Positions 1 through 8,895 of a stretch of 64,000 nucleotides of DNA are shown piece by piece. The position numbers and the translations under genes were made by a program. Position 1 is the stretch's first letter. Every line of letters begins with the position of its first letter. Under the pieces are notes generated by a model. It saw only the letters and a list, made by a program, of their open reading frames with translations, ran no database searches and was not told where the DNA came from. This stretch comes from Brevundimonas sp. LM2 (GTDB lineage: Bacteria; Pseudomonadota; Alphaproteobacteria; Caulobacterales; Caulobacteraceae): NCBI RefSeq assembly GCF_002002865.1, contig NZ_CP019508.1, positions 248,001-312,000 on the forward strand, written 5' to 3'.

Positions 1-102
1 CGGCTTCAGGCTCATCGGAGCCCGCGGGCCCGTCGTCGACGGGGTGCCGGTGGGGGCCTGCGGAGTCTGGCCGTCGTTGGTCTTGTCGTTCTCGTCGCTC
101 AT
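1..102 (-). CDS. infB: Translation initiation factor IF-2, N-terminal fragment
   Basis: Only the first 34 codons are in the window; the gene runs off the left edge. The reading begins ATG at 102 and gives MSDENDKTNDGQTPQAPTG, a low-complexity hydrophilic start of the kind found on alphaproteobacterial IF-2, whose long N-terminal region precedes the GTPase domain. Identity rests mainly on position: it follows rimP, nusA and ylxR on the same strand, the classical rimP-nusA-ylxR-infB operon. IF-2 is the GTPase that delivers initiator tRNA to the 30S ribosome. The GTP-binding domain is not visible here, so the call is by context plus the N-terminal character. Confidence 0.85.
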   Translation of the reverse strand, partial: MSDENDKTNDGQTPQAPTGTPSTTGPRAPMSLKP

Positions 103-193
103 CCGGTCGCTTTACTCGTGGGCGGAGAAGTCCGCCGGTCGTTCAAAATCTCGTCGCTCAACGCTTGAAAACGCAAAAAGCCGTGCGGCGTCC

Positions 194-209
194 GCCTCTC
201 GAAAGAGGC
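194..209 (-). promoter_or_regulatory. UUCG-tetraloop hairpin in ylxR-infB spacer
   Basis: A perfect 6-bp stem (GCCTCT/AGAGGC) closes a loop that reads TTCG on the minus strand, the very stable UUCG tetraloop. It lies in the 120-base gap between the ylxR stop and the infB start. T-runs follow about 20 bases downstream (TTTTT, then TTTT). It could be a processing or partial termination site inside the operon, or an mRNA-stability element. Function is inferred; only the structure is seen. Confidence 0.4.
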
Positions 210-222
210 CTGACCCCGCCCG

Positions 223-903
223 TCAATCCGCCCGTTCAGGCTCGTCCCTCGGGTCTGCGTCCGACCCGCTCCCGCGCGCGGAACCCGGATGATCCAGGTC
301 CCAGGCACCGGGCCGAAGCGATCGAAACCCCGCCAGTCGTTCGACCTCCAGGGTCCAGCGATCGGCTCTGCCGCCATGCAGCAGGACGGTGTGTATCGCA
401 TTTTCCAGCCCAAGGGCCAAACTCAAATCATCCACACTGAAAATGCCACAGACCTTGGTCGTCTGATGTCGGGCGAGGGCGAGCAGTTTTCCACGCCCGT
501 CCGATGCGCCGTCGCTCGCCTCGATCAGCCAGGCCGCCTTGCCCGAACGGATCGTCGCGGCCGATTTTTCGAAGCCGGAGATAAGCACGCCTTCGCGCCG
601 GGCAAGCCCCAGCTGGTCCAGACAGCGCCGGATCAGCAGGGATTCCACCATATCGGCCAGGTCGGACGGCGGGCGCAGCTGCGCCTTGGCCGAGCGCGAG
701 AACAGATTCTTCTTCACGGCGGCGTCGATGGAGGCGCGCGAGGCCTCCACCCACATGCCCCGCCCCGGCAGCTTGCGCCCCAGGTCGGGGGCGACGGCCC
801 CGTCCGGCCCGGCGACGAAACGGATCAGTCGAGATTCATCCATGGCCTGGTGGGTCACCAGGTCCCGGCGCTCTCTATCGATCGTCGCGTCGCGCAGGCT
901 CAT
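223..903 (-). CDS. YlxR/DUF448 RNA-binding protein with L7Ae-like C-terminal part
   Basis: A 226-residue protein between nusA (15 bases upstream) and infB. The N-terminal 80 residues match the YlxR (DUF448) pattern: RRDLVTHQAMDESRLIRFV, then PDLGRKLPGRGMWV, a basic RNA-binding surface. The usual Cys in the first motif (RxC) is Asp here. Residues about 90-190 look like the L7Ae-type fold that is fused to YlxR in alphaproteobacteria (LGLARREGVLISGFEK). The last 40 residues are disordered and charged. YlxR proteins of this operon bind RNA and have been linked to translation and RNase P; the exact role in this group is not established. Co-transcription with nusA and infB is expected. Confidence 0.9.
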   Translation of the reverse strand: MSLRDATIDRERRDLVTHQAMDESRLIRFVAGPDGAVAPDLGRKLPGRGMWVEASRASIDAAVKKNLFSRSAKAQLRPPSDLADMVESLLIRRCLDQLGLARREGVLISGFEKSAATIRSGKAAWLIEASDGASDGRGKLLALARHQTTKVCGIFSVDDLSLALGLENAIHTVLLHGGRADRWTLEVERLAGFRSLRPGAWDLDHPGSARGSGSDADPRDEPERAD

Positions 904-918
904 GGACAGGGCACCGCA

Positions 919-2667
919 TCACGCGTCGCGGGTCGGCTCGAGGTCGGAGACCTCGGCGTCGTCGCTGGCTTCAGGAGCGGCTTCCGGCTCGACGCCCTCG
1001 TCGAACGCCGCCTCGGGATCGAACTCGCCGTCGACGGGCTCGCCCTCTTCCTCGTACTCGGGCTCCGGCGGCTGCGGCAGTTCCGAGGCGTCGATCCAGC
1101 CGGCCGCGACCCGGGCCTGCAGGATCAGCATCTCGGCGTCCTCCTGGGCCAGGTTGAAGCTTTCCAGCACGCCCGGCAGCTTGGTCCGCTCGCCGTTCTT
1201 GACCTCGAAACCGCCGCGGATCTCGTCGGTGGCCAGGTCGGCCAGATCCTCGACCGTCTTCACGCCGCCTTCGCCGAGGGCGACCGCGATGGGCAGGGTG
1301 ACGCCGGGCACGGCCAGGACGCCATCCTCGACCCCCAGCTCGACGCGCTTGGCGTCCAGGATGGCCGACTGGCGCTCCAGATAGTCGCGGGCGCGGGCCT
1401 GGAGCTCCTCGGCCGTGTCCTCGTCGAAGCCCTCGATCTCGGCCACTTCATAGTTGTCGACGAAGGCCAGGTCCTCGATCGTGGCGAAGCCTTCGGTGAC
1501 CAGCAGCTGGGCGATGACCTCGTCGACGTCCAGGGCCTCCTGGAACAGGCTGGTGCGTTCGCTGAACTCGCGCTGGCGGCGCTCCGAGTCCTGGCTCTCG
1601 GTGATGATGTCGATCTGCCAGCCGGTCAGCTGGGAGGCCAGGCGCACGTTCTGGCCGCGACGGCCGATGGCCAGCGACAGCTGTTCGTCGGGCACGACCA
1701 CCTCGACCCGGTCGGCCTCTTCGTCCAGCACGACCTTGGAGACCTCGGCGGGCGCCAGGGCGTTGACGATGAAAGTCGGCTCGTCCGGGTTCCACTGGAT
1801 GATGTCGATCTTCTCGCCCTGCAGCTCGGCCACGACGGCCTGGACCCGCGAGCCGCGCATGCCGACGCAGGCGCCGACGGGATCGATGGAGGAATCGTTG
1901 GACAGGACGGCCATCTTGGCGCGCGAGCCGGCGTCGCGGGCGGCGGCGCGGATCTCGATCACGCCGTCATAGACCTCGGGCACTTCCTGGGCGAACAGCT
2001 TGGCCATGAAGCCGGGGTGGGCCCGCGACAGCATGATCTGCGGGCCCTTGGCCTCGGGCCGGACGTCATAGATGTAGGTGCGGATCCGGTCGCCGATGTT
2101 GAACACCTCGCGCGGGATGGACTGGTCGCGGCGCATGATGCCCTCGCCCCGGCCCAGGTCGACGATGGTGTTGCCGTATTCGACCCGCTTGACGGTGCCG
2201 TTGACGATCTCGCCGACGCGGTCCTTGAACTCCTCGTACTGATTGGCGCGCTCGGCCTCGCGGACCTTTCCGGTGATGACCTGACGGGCCATCTGGGTCT
2301 GGACCCGGCCGAACTCGAACGGCGGCAGATCCTCGACGTATTCCTTGCCGACCACGGCCTCGGCGTCGCGCTTGGAGGCGTCGGTCAGCCGGACCATGGC
2401 GGAGTCGTTGAACTCCTCCAGCTCGTCTTCCGGCATCCAGTCGTCCTCGACGATGGTGACGTGGCGGGTCAGGGCCAGTTCGCCGGTCTTGGGATCGATC
2501 TTGGCGCGGATGTCGTGGTGCGCGCCGTAACGCGACTTGGCCCCCTTCTGGATCGCCTCTTCCAGCGCCTCGATCACGATCTCGCGGTCGATGTTCTTCT
2601 CCTGGGCGACCGCATTGGCGATCTGCAGAAGTTCCAGGCGATTGGCGGAAATACCGGTCACGGCCAT
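919..2667 (-). CDS. nusA: Transcription termination/antitermination factor NusA
   Basis: A 582-residue NusA that modulates RNA polymerase pausing, termination and antitermination. The N-terminal domain ([20 protein letters not shown]) binds the polymerase. An S1 domain (about 135-200, [21 protein letters not shown]) and two KH domains (about 230-350, with [17 protein letters not shown] and [15 protein letters not shown]) bind RNA. The C-terminal part carries two helix-hairpin-helix acidic repeats ([14 protein letters not shown] and [23 protein letters not shown]) and ends in an Asp/Glu-rich tail typical of alphaproteobacteria. Its ATG overlaps the rimP stop by one base (TGATG), so the two are translationally coupled. 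Length and domain order are complete. Confidence 0.98.
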   Translation of the reverse strand: MAVTGISANRLELLQIANAVAQEKNIDREIVIEALEEAIQKGAKSRYGAHHDIRAKIDPKTGELALTRHVTIVEDDWMPEDELEEFNDSAMVRLTDASKRDAEAVVGKEYVEDLPPFEFGRVQTQMARQVITGKVREAERANQYEEFKDRVGEIVNGTVKRVEYGNTIVDLGRGEGIMRRDQSIPREVFNIGDRIRTYIYDVRPEAKGPQIMLSRAHPGFMAKLFAQEVPEVYDGVIEIRAAARDAGSRAKMAVLSNDSSIDPVGACVGMRGSRVQAVVAELQGEKIDIIQWNPDEPTFIVNALAPAEVSKVVLDEEADRVEVVVPDEQLSLAIGRRGQNVRLASQLTGWQIDIITESQDSERRQREFSERTSLFQEALDVDEVIAQLLVTEGFATIEDLAFVDNYEVAEIEGFDEDTAEELQARARDYLERQSAILDAKRVELGVEDGVLAVPGVTLPIAVALGEGGVKTVEDLADLATDEIRGGFEVKNGERTKLPGVLESFNLAQEDAEMLILQARVAAGWIDASELPQPPEPEYEEEGEPVDGEFDPEAAFDEGVEPEAAPEASDDAEVSDLEPTRDA

Positions 2668-3260
2668 CAGGCGTCGTCCTCAGAAGTCTTGGCGTTGTTT
2701 TGGTCTTCAGGCGTGCCCTCAGGCAGGCCGTCGTCTTCGGGTTCGCCCCGTGCGGCGCGGATCGCGGCCCCGCGCTTCAACAGGGCGTCGTTCATGACCA
2801 GCTTGGCGTCCACCAGCCAGTCGAACGGGATCAGGGCGGTGTCGTCCTCGCCGTCCAGGTCGATGGCGATGTTGTCGCCCTCGGTGCCGGCCAGGATGCC
2901 CTTGAAGCGCTTGCGCCCCTCGATCATCCGGTCGGACTCCAGCCGCGCCTCCAGCCCCTCGAACAGGTCGAAATCCTTCAGCCGGGTCAGGGGCCGGTCG
3001 ATGCCGGGCGACGACACCTCGAGCAGGTATTCGCCGGCGATCGGGTCGGCGGCGTCCAGCACCTCGGACATGGCCCGGCTCAGCCGCGCGCATTCGCCGA
3101 CGTCGATGTCGTTGTCGGCCGGGCGCTCGGCCATGACCTGCAACCGCCGCCGCAGCGTCCCGCCCATCAGGCGCACGCGCACGATGTCGAGACCGATCGA
3201 CTCCGCGACGGGATCGATCAGTTCGAGAATCTCACGGTCTTCGACGGTCTTGGCGCGCAA
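2667..3260 (-). CDS. rimP: Ribosome maturation factor RimP
   Basis: A 197-residue RimP, needed for 30S subunit maturation. Family landmarks are visible: [11 protein letters not shown] near the N-terminus, the central [16 protein letters not shown], and a C-terminal SH3-like domain ([16 protein letters not shown]) followed by an acidic, disordered tail. The best start is TTG at 3260: no ATG or GTG precedes it in frame before a strong hairpin about 25 bases upstream, and residue 1 fits the family start. No clear Shine-Dalgarno is seen. It is the first gene of the rimP-nusA-ylxR-infB operon. The upstream terminator-like hairpin suggests that operon expression may be controlled by attenuation (inference). 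Confidence 0.95.
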   Translation of the reverse strand: MRAKTVEDREILELIDPVAESIGLDIVRVRLMGGTLRRRLQVMAERPADNDIDVGECARLSRAMSEVLDAADPIAGEYLLEVSSPGIDRPLTRLKDFDLFEGLEARLESDRMIEGRKRFKGILAGTEGDNIAIDLDGEDDTALIPFDWLVDAKLVMNDALLKRGAAIRAARGEPEDDGLPEGTPEDQNNAKTSEDDA

Positions 3261-3284
3261 CGGGGTTCGGGTTCTGTTTCGGGC

Positions 3285-3321
3285 AAAAAGAAAAGCGGTC
3301 GGCCTCCGCGGCCGCCGCTTT
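3285..3321 (-). terminator. Terminator-like hairpin in the rimP leader
   Basis: On the minus strand a 12-bp GC-rich stem with a single bulged base (arms 3310-3321 and 3292-3304) is followed at once by TTTTCTTTTT, a textbook intrinsic terminator. It ends only about 25 bases before the rimP start codon. The upstream same-strand gene (3426-3794) already has its own hairpin at 3389-3415. It may therefore be a second terminator for that gene, or a leader attenuator for the rimP operon. Confidence 0.7.
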
Positions 3322-3388
3322 GAACGACGCCGTTGGACGCCGGCCTAACGATGTGGATGGCCGTATAGACCCCTCCCGCGCAAAGGGA

Positions 3389-3415
3389 AAGGGGCGAGCC
3401 GTCGACTCGCCCCTT
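3389..3415 (-). terminator. Hairpin after the 122-residue membrane protein gene
   Basis: A perfect 10-bp inverted repeat (AAGGGGCGAG / CTCGCCCCTT) with a 7-base loop lies 10 bases past the stop of the gene at 3426-3794. The downstream side on the minus strand has only a short T run, so it is a moderate intrinsic terminator. Confidence 0.6.
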
Positions 3416-3425
3416 GGCCGTCCGC

Positions 3426-3794
3426 CTAGTGCACGTGCGCCCGACGTCGGCCGAAACCGCCGGTCAGGAGCGTGCGCACGAAGAAGAACACGGCGATGAC
3501 GATGGCATAGCCCAGGAACAGCGCCAGCCGGCTGATCCAGAAACCCAGGTCGGTCAGATCCGGCAGGGCGAAGGCCCCGCCGTTCAGCATCGGCAGCACC
3601 GCCACCACCAGGGTGTGAACCACCATGGCTCCAAAGGCCGCGCTCCAAAGGCCGCGCCAGCCCGCCATCAGGAAAAAGGCGAAGATCGCAGCGATGATCA
3701 GCCCCATGACCTGATTGACGCCGTCGAAACCGCTGTCGGCCAGGGCGAGCAGCCCCTGCAGCAGATTGCCCAGCTGGGCGAGCAAATCATCCAT
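3426..3794 (-). CDS. Small membrane protein of unknown function
   Basis: A 122-residue protein with about three hydrophobic segments: roughly residues 28-45 (VMGLIIAAIFAFFLMAGW), 50-68 (LWSAAFGAMVVHTLVVAVL) and 85-110 (WISRLALFLGYAIVIAVFFF). The short C-terminus is basic and His-rich (FGRRRAHVH). I recognise no named family. It sits between dut and the rimP operon, has its own downstream hairpin, and probably forms a single-gene unit. It is plausibly a conserved inner-membrane protein of Caulobacterales; no function can be assigned from sequence. Confidence 0.75.
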   Translation of the reverse strand: MDDLLAQLGNLLQGLLALADSGFDGVNQVMGLIIAAIFAFFLMAGWRGLWSAAFGAMVVHTLVVAVLPMLNGGAFALPDLTDLGFWISRLALFLGYAIVIAVFFFVRTLLTGGFGRRRAHVH

Positions 3795-3874
3795 CGTCGT
3801 GACTCCGGCATGTTTCCACGGCCCAGCTTGGCCGTCGACAGGGTTAACGCCGGTATGCCGGATTGGATGCGGCT

Positions 3875-4324
3875 CTATCGGCCGGTCGAGCCGAATCCGC
3901 CCGCGCCGCGCGCCGTCTCGTCCAGGGTCTGGACCTCGACGACCGTGGCCTGGGCCACGGCCGCCACGACCATCTGGGCGATGCGCTCGCCGCGCCGGAT
4001 CACGAACGGCGCCTGCCCCAGATTGACCAGGATCACCCCGACCTCGCCGCGATAGTCGCTGTCGATGGTGCCGGGGGTGTTGAGGCAGGTGACGCCGTGC
4101 TTCAGCGCCAGTCCCGAGCGCGGCCGAACCTGCGCCTCCCAGCCCGGGTCGAGCGCGATCTGCAGCCCGGTCGGGACCAGGGCCCGCGCCCCCGGCTCCA
4201 GGGTCAGCGGCGCGTCCTCGGCCACGGCGGCCCGCAGGTCCAGACCGGCCGAGCCGGCCGTCTCATAGGCGGGCAGGGCCAGACCCTCGGCATGGGGCAG
4301 GCGCAGAAGACGCAAGGTGCTCAC
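3875..4324 (-). CDS. dut: Deoxyuridine 5'-triphosphate nucleotidohydrolase
   Basis: A 149-residue trimeric-type dUTPase, which hydrolyses dUTP to dUMP and pyrophosphate, keeps uracil out of DNA and feeds dTMP synthesis. All five family motifs are present in order: [34 protein letters not shown] (with the catalytic Asp), [10 protein letters not shown], and the C-terminal [12 protein letters not shown] that closes over the substrate. The start is GTG at 4324, nine bases after the coaBC stop, so the pair forms an operon coaBC-dut. This pairing is common in proteobacteria. Confidence 0.97.
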   Translation of the reverse strand: MSTLRLLRLPHAEGLALPAYETAGSAGLDLRAAVAEDAPLTLEPGARALVPTGLQIALDPGWEAQVRPRSGLALKHGVTCLNTPGTIDSDYRGEVGVILVNLGQAPFVIRRGERIAQMVVAAVAQATVVEVQTLDETARGAGGFGSTGR

Positions 4325-4333
4325 AGGGATCTC

Positions 4334-5563
4334 TCAGGCTTCGGAGGCGAAATGGTCGGCGATCCGGTCGGCCAGGCGGGTGGCGACCTCGGTCTTGCTC
4401 AGACGCGGCCAGGCCTCCGCCCCGTCGCGGGTCACCAAGAGGACCGTATTGCCGTCGGCCCCGAACACGTCGGCCGAGACGTCGTTGCCGACGATCCAGT
4501 CGCAGCCCTTGCGCGACAGCTTGGCCCGGGCATTGGCCTCCAGCTCCGTCGTCTCGGCGGCGAAGCCGATCACCAGCCGGGGGCGCAGCGGGCCGGGCTT
4601 GGCCAGGCCGGCCAGGATGTCGGGGTTCTCGATCAGGCTGAGCGTCGGCGGTCCCCCGGGGGCCTTCTTGATCTTGCCGCCCGCCACCGTGTCGACGCGC
4701 CAGTCGGCCACGGCGGCGCTCAGCACCGCGATCTCGGCCGGCAGGGCGGCCAGGGTCGCGGCCTGCATCTCCAGGGCGGTCTCGACGTCGATCCGCGTCA
4801 CGCCCTCGGGGGTGGCCAGGCCAGTCGGGCCCGACACCAGGATGACCTCGGCCCCTCGTTCGGCCAGGGCCCGGGCGATGGCATAGCCCTGTTTGCCGCT
4901 CGACCGGTTGGTCAGGCCGCGCACCGGATCGATCGGCTCGAAGGTCGGCCCGGCCGTGACCACCGCCCGCCGTCCGGACAGGGGTCGGTCGCCGGGCTCG
5001 GCCAGCAGGGTCCCGATGGCGTCCACTATGGCCGCCGGTTCGGCCATCCGCCCGGGGCCGAACTCGCCACAGGCCATCTCGCCGTCGTCGGGGCCGACCA
5101 CCGCCATGCCGTGAAAGCCGGAAAACCCCTTCAGCCGCGCCACATTGGCCTGCACCGCCGGATGCAGCCACATGCGCACGTTCATGGCCGGGGCCAGCAG
5201 CACCCGCTTGTCGGTCGCCAGCAGGGTGGTGGAGGCCAGGTCGTCGGCCAGACCGTTGGCCGCCTTGGCGATCAGGCCCGCCGTCGCCGGGGCCACGACC
5301 ACCAGATCGGCCCAGCGCGACAGTTCGATATGGCCCATGGTGGTCTCGTCGTCCGGGAGGAACAGACCCATCCGCACCGAATGGCCGGTCAGGGCCGCCA
5401 GTGACAGGGGCGTGACGAAGGCCGCCCCGCTCTCGGTCAGGACGGCCCGCACCTCGGCCCCCGCTTTCTTGAGCAGGCGAACCAGTTCCAGCGCCTTATA
5501 GGCGGCGATGCCACCGCCCACGATCAACAGGATTTTGCGATGGGTCAGAGCGGCGGGGGACAT
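4334..5563 (-). CDS. coaBC: Bifunctional phosphopantothenoylcysteine decarboxylase / phosphopantothenate-cysteine ligase
   Basis: A 409-residue two-domain enzyme of coenzyme A synthesis. The N-terminal flavoprotein CoaC half (about 1-185) has [15 protein letters not shown] and PAMNVRMW. It decarboxylates 4'-phosphopantothenoylcysteine. The C-terminal CoaB half begins at [19 protein letters not shown] and has [12 protein letters not shown]. It joins 4'-phosphopantothenate to cysteine using CTP. Length is normal for the fused bacterial enzyme. dut follows after nine bases. Upstream the nearest gene is divergent, so its promoter lies in 5564-5674. Confidence 0.97.
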   Translation of the reverse strand: MSPAALTHRKILLIVGGGIAAYKALELVRLLKKAGAEVRAVLTESGAAFVTPLSLAALTGHSVRMGLFLPDDETTMGHIELSRWADLVVVAPATAGLIAKAANGLADDLASTTLLATDKRVLLAPAMNVRMWLHPAVQANVARLKGFSGFHGMAVVGPDDGEMACGEFGPGRMAEPAAIVDAIGTLLAEPGDRPLSGRRAVVTAGPTFEPIDPVRGLTNRSSGKQGYAIARALAERGAEVILVSGPTGLATPEGVTRIDVETALEMQAATLAALPAEIAVLSAAVADWRVDTVAGGKIKKAPGGPPTLSLIENPDILAGLAKPGPLRPRLVIGFAAETTELEANARAKLSRKGCDWIVGNDVSADVFGADGNTVLLVTRDGAEAWPRLSKTEVATRLADRIADHFASEA

Positions 5564-5674
5564 GGGCTTCCTCTAGCGACGCGCCCGCGGCACGTCGAGC
5601 CGCGAAAAAAGAACATTGCAAGAACAAACGCCGTATGCATAACATCGGTCGTCGAGATGGACCGGGAGGGTGGG

Positions 5675-6202
5675 ATGAGGCTCTTGATGAGGACGGCGAC
5701 GGGGCTGACCGGACTGGCCGGCGTGGCGCTGATGGGACTGGCCGGATGCGGCGACGGGGCTTCGGCGGTCGAGACGCGCGCGCGCGCGGGCGACGGGGCC
5801 CAGGCGACGTTCACGGCGGCGGAGGGCGCGGGGCCGATCGGGGTCTCGACGATCGAGGCCACCGTTGGCGAAAAGCCGGTCCTGACCGCGAACCGCCGCG
5901 AGACGGTCGATGCCAAGATTCAGCGGCTGTACGCGCGGAACGGCGACGATTTCGGGGCCACGTCGGCCGAGGATTTTCTCGACAAGGTGGTGGCCTTCAC
6001 CCAAACCCCGCCGCCCGGCGTGGAAACCATCAGGCGGCCCAACGGCGACACCCTGCTGTACCAGGCCTCGACCAACACCTTCGCCGTGGTGGCCGACGGC
6101 GGCACGCCGCGCACGATGTTCAAGCCCGACGACGGCCCCGCCTATTGGGCCGAGCAGAAGGCCGCGGCCCCCGCCTTCGGTCAGCGACAGTCGACCAATT
6201 GA
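5675..6202 (+). CDS. Lipoprotein with toxin-like C-terminal sequence pattern
   Basis: A 175-residue predicted lipoprotein. The ATG at 5675 is chosen because GGGAGG lies about six bases upstream and a classical lipoprotein signal follows: hydrophobic core, then LAGC with Cys at residue 25 and Gly at +2, suggesting outer-membrane retention. An in-frame ATG at 5657 is possible. The mature part has a low-complexity linker and a conserved-looking C-terminus (residues about 85-165) with FGATSAEDFLDKV, RRPNGDTLLYQASTNTFAV and TPRTMFKPDDGPAYW. That last pattern resembles the ends of BECR-type toxin domains as I remember them, but I cannot confirm it. No immunity gene is evident beside it. It is divergent from coaBC and convergent with the regulator downstream. 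Confidence 0.8.
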   Translation: MRLLMRTATGLTGLAGVALMGLAGCGDGASAVETRARAGDGAQATFTAAEGAGPIGVSTIEATVGEKPVLTANRRETVDAKIQRLYARNGDDFGATSAEDFLDKVVAFTQTPPPGVETIRRPNGDTLLYQASTNTFAVVADGGTPRTMFKPDDGPAYWAEQKAAAPAFGQRQSTN

Positions 6203-6305
6203 TACGGCTGTGAACATCGCCGTCGTGGGGCAGGTTTTGCTGGCTCGACGCCAGGACGATGGAGATCAGGCGCAGGATTCACCGAGGCGGAGCAAGCATC
6301 GCGAT

Positions 6306-6761
6306 TCAGCCTTCGGGATCGGCCTTGCCGGTCATCTCGCGCATCAGGTCCAGAGCCAGCTTCTGCTGACGGCTGGACAGTTGCGGGGCCAGGCGGGCCA
6401 TCTCGATCGTGTATCGGGTGGAAGGATAGTCATGGTCGAAGACCGGGCCGTTACCCTCCGCCACGCCGGACTGCGCTTCGGCCAGGCCTTGAAAGAAGTA
6501 GGCCACGTCGACCTTGAAGAAGCGGGCGATGTCCCAAAGCTTGGAAGCCGAGATGCGGTTGGCGCCCTTCTCATACTTCTGGACCTGCTGAAAGGTCAGG
6601 CCCAGCGCGCGCCCGAGATCGCTCTGGTTGTATCCAAGGCTGATACGCTTTTCGCATACCCGTCTGCCCACATGGCGGTCCACCGGATGGGGCCCGTCTT
6701 CGCCGACACCTCTGGCCATCTTTCGTCTGTCTTCGCCCTGTTTGTCTGTCGGGCCCCCCAT
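6306..6761 (-). CDS. XRE-family helix-turn-helix transcriptional regulator
   Basis: A 151-residue regulator. The HTH region is typical of the alphaproteobacterial XRE type: DRHVGRRVCEKRISLGYNQ, LGRALGLTFQQVQKYEKG, NRISASKLWDIARFFKV. The C-terminal 60 residues are a short family-specific extension (YTIEMARLAPQLSSRQQKL), with no enzymatic domain. The ATG at 6761 is preferred over the upstream one at 6812 because AGGAGG lies six bases before it; ATG 6719 is a further option. It stands alone between a convergent lipoprotein gene and the lnt run. The close resemblance to the regulator at 12982-13368 suggests paralogues. Targets cannot be told from the sequence. Confidence 0.92.
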   Translation of the reverse strand: MGGPTDKQGEDRRKMARGVGEDGPHPVDRHVGRRVCEKRISLGYNQSDLGRALGLTFQQVQKYEKGANRISASKLWDIARFFKVDVAYFFQGLAEAQSGVAEGNGPVFDHDYPSTRYTIEMARLAPQLSSRQQKLALDLMREMTGKADPEG

Positions 6762-6836
6762 GCGCCCCTCCTGTGAAGCTGTCATGTGAATTCTGGGAAA
6801 TGGGGATTCCACCGTCTCAGACCCCGGCCCGTACGA

Positions 6837-8447
6837 TCAAGGTCTTGGCAGGGTGTCCGGTGCGGCAGGACGAGCCCGGCCCAGCCGGCCGGCCAGCAGC
6901 GGGCTCAACCCCGCCAGGATCATCAGGCCGAGCAGGAGGTCGCCGAACCGCCCATAGGGGGTGGATCCCGTCGCCCGGGGCAGGACCGCGTCGATCACGC
7001 CGCTCTCACCCGTATCCAGCCGCTGGCCCGGGACCACCCGCCCCCAGGGATCGATCACGGCCGACACGCCGGTGGGGGTCGCGCGCACGACCGGAAGACC
7101 CGTCTCGATCGCCCGATAGCTGGCCAGGTTCAGATGCTGGATCGGGCCCGAGGTCGCCCCGAACCAGGCGTCGTTGGAGACGTTGGCGATCCATTCGGGC
7201 CGACCCCGCCCGCCCGGTGTGAACCCCGGATACAGGCTCTCGTAGCAGATCAGCGGCTGGACGCGGTCGCCATTGGGCAGGGCGATCGGCGACGGACGCG
7301 GGCCGGGGCTGAAGTCGGCCGGCATGTGGACCAGGCTGCGCACGCCCAGGGCCCCCAGCAAATCGCCGAGCGGCAGGAATTCGCCGAACGGCACCAGCCG
7401 ATACTTGTCATAGACCGCCGCGATGCGCAGGCCGCCCGCGCCGACGTCCTCCAGAGCGAACAGGCTGTTGTAGTAACGCGCGCGCCCGTCGGCCCCGGCT
7501 TCGCCCCGCGCCAACCCGGCCAGCAGGGTCTGCCCCGGCTGCAGGGCCCGCGCGATGGCCGAGCCGTCCAGAGACTCCGGACCGAAGACGTCGTTGAAAC
7601 TGGCCGGCAGGGCCCCTTCGGGCCAGACGACGATGTCCGGCTGACGCGCCGCCGGCCGACCGGTCAGGTTCACGTAGCGATCGACGATCGACCGATAGGC
7701 CTCGGGCGTCCATTTGGACTCCTGCTGGACGTCGGCCTGGACGATGCGGACCAGGGTCTCGCCCGGCTCCACGACCGCCCCGTTCAGCCTTGCCGCGCCG
7801 AACACCAGCAGGGCCAGCAGGGCGATCGCCCCCGCCGACGCCGCGCCCACCCGCGCCTTGCGCCGCCCGTCGCCGAGCAGCAGGCCGAAGCACGACACCG
7901 CGGCCACGGTCACCAGCCCGAGCCCATAGACCCCCACCACCGAGGCGAACTGCGACCCGGCCGAGCCGGCCGCCCAGCTGGCCCCCGCCGGATTCCACGG
8001 GAACCCGGTCAACACATGGCCCCTCAGCCACTCGAACAGGCCGAACAGGGCGGCGAAGACCAGGACACGGCCGACGCCGGCCGGGGCGAAGCGGCGATAC
8101 AGGGCCGTGGCCCCGCCCCAGAACAGACCGATCCCCGCGGGCAGCAGGCTGGCGGCGAAGGGGGCCATCCAGGCCTGGGCCGGATTGACCAGAAACGCCT
8201 CGGCCACCCACCAGCAGCCGACGCCGAAATAGCCGAACCCGGCCAGCCACCCGACCCAGAAGGCCCCGCGGGTCGAGCGGGACCGTTCGGCCAGCAGCAT
8301 CAGCAGGGGGTAGGCGAGCAGGCCCGGCAGGAAGCCGAACGGCGGATGCGCCAGGGCCGCCGCGATCCCGGCCGCCAACGCCAGGACGATGCGCGTGATC
8401 CGCCCGCTCAGGGCGCGGCTCAACAGGGTCTGCGGATCATACGTCAT
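6837..8447 (-). CDS. lnt: Apolipoprotein N-acyltransferase
   Basis: A 536-residue inner-membrane enzyme that adds the third acyl chain to the N-terminal Cys of lipoproteins. The N-terminal 200 residues hold six or more hydrophobic segments (LAHPPFGFLPGLLAYPLLM, GWLAGFGYFGVGCWWVAEAF). The nitrilase-like periplasmic domain carries the catalytic triad: Glu in VVWPEGALP, Lys in YDKYRLVPFGEFLP and Cys in LICYESLYPG, followed by NVSNDAWFG. A last membrane segment is at the C-terminus. The ATG at 8447 overlaps the ybeY stop by 11 bases, so translation is coupled. Order miaB-phoH-ybeY-lnt is conserved in proteobacteria. Confidence 0.97.
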   Translation of the reverse strand: MTYDPQTLLSRALSGRITRIVLALAAGIAAALAHPPFGFLPGLLAYPLLMLLAERSRSTRGAFWVGWLAGFGYFGVGCWWVAEAFLVNPAQAWMAPFAASLLPAGIGLFWGGATALYRRFAPAGVGRVLVFAALFGLFEWLRGHVLTGFPWNPAGASWAAGSAGSQFASVVGVYGLGLVTVAAVSCFGLLLGDGRRKARVGAASAGAIALLALLVFGAARLNGAVVEPGETLVRIVQADVQQESKWTPEAYRSIVDRYVNLTGRPAARQPDIVVWPEGALPASFNDVFGPESLDGSAIARALQPGQTLLAGLARGEAGADGRARYYNSLFALEDVGAGGLRIAAVYDKYRLVPFGEFLPLGDLLGALGVRSLVHMPADFSPGPRPSPIALPNGDRVQPLICYESLYPGFTPGGRGRPEWIANVSNDAWFGATSGPIQHLNLASYRAIETGLPVVRATPTGVSAVIDPWGRVVPGQRLDTGESGVIDAVLPRATGSTPYGRFGDLLLGLMILAGLSPLLAGRLGRARPAAPDTLPRP

Positions 8448-8895
8448 GCGGCAGCGTGTATGGGTCCGCGACCCCCAGCCTGGCAAGGATGGCCCGCTCC
8501 TCGGCCTCCATGGCCTCGGCCTCCGCCTCGTCCTCGTGGTCGCGACCGGCCAGATGCAGCACGCCGTGCACCACCAGATGGGTCAGGTGATCGGTCAGGG
8601 TCTTGCCCTGCGCTTCCGCTTCCGCCGCGCAGACGCCGTAGGCCAGGACGATGTCGCCCAGCGGCGCAGGGTCGAGCCCCGGCATGGCCGCGGCGGGGAA
8701 GGACAGGACGTTGGTCGCTCGGTCCTTGCCGCGGAACCGCGCATTCAGGTCCTGCACCGTGGCGTCGTCGGTCAGCAGCACGACCACGCCGCCGGTCCGA
8801 TCGCCGCGCGCGGCCACCGCCGCCCGGTCGACCGCCGCCTCGACGTCGTCGATGGCGTCCGTCCAGTCGTCGGCCTCGATCTCGACCTCGATCAA
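8437..8895 (-). CDS. ybeY: Endoribonuclease YbeY (16S rRNA maturation)
   Basis: A 152-residue metal-dependent endoribonuclease involved in 16S rRNA 3'-end maturation and ribosome quality control. The zinc-binding signature HLVVHGVLHLAGRDHE supplies three His ligands, and the preceding NARFRGKDRATNVLSFP is the other family landmark. Its ATG overlaps the phoH stop by four bases and its end overlaps lnt by 11 bases. Length is normal. Confidence 0.97.
   Translation of the reverse strand: MIEVEIEADDWTDAIDDVEAAVDRAAVAARGDRTGGVVVLLTDDATVQDLNARFRGKDRATNVLSFPAAAMPGLDPAPLGDIVLAYGVCAAEAEAQGKTLTDHLTHLVVHGVLHLAGRDHEDEAEAEAMEAEERAILARLGVADPYTLPHDV

Noticed and set aside
289..3348. A 1019-codon plus-strand open frame
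   Set aside because: It lies antisense to ylxR, nusA and rimP. Long stop-free frames on the reverse strand are normal in DNA this GC-rich, and the translation is low-complexity (Gly/Arg/Asp/His-rich) without any family motif.
3840..3850. Single TTAA near dut considered as a CtrA half-site
   Set aside because: No second TTAA at the N7 spacing; isolated TTAA motifs occur at a few other places without context.
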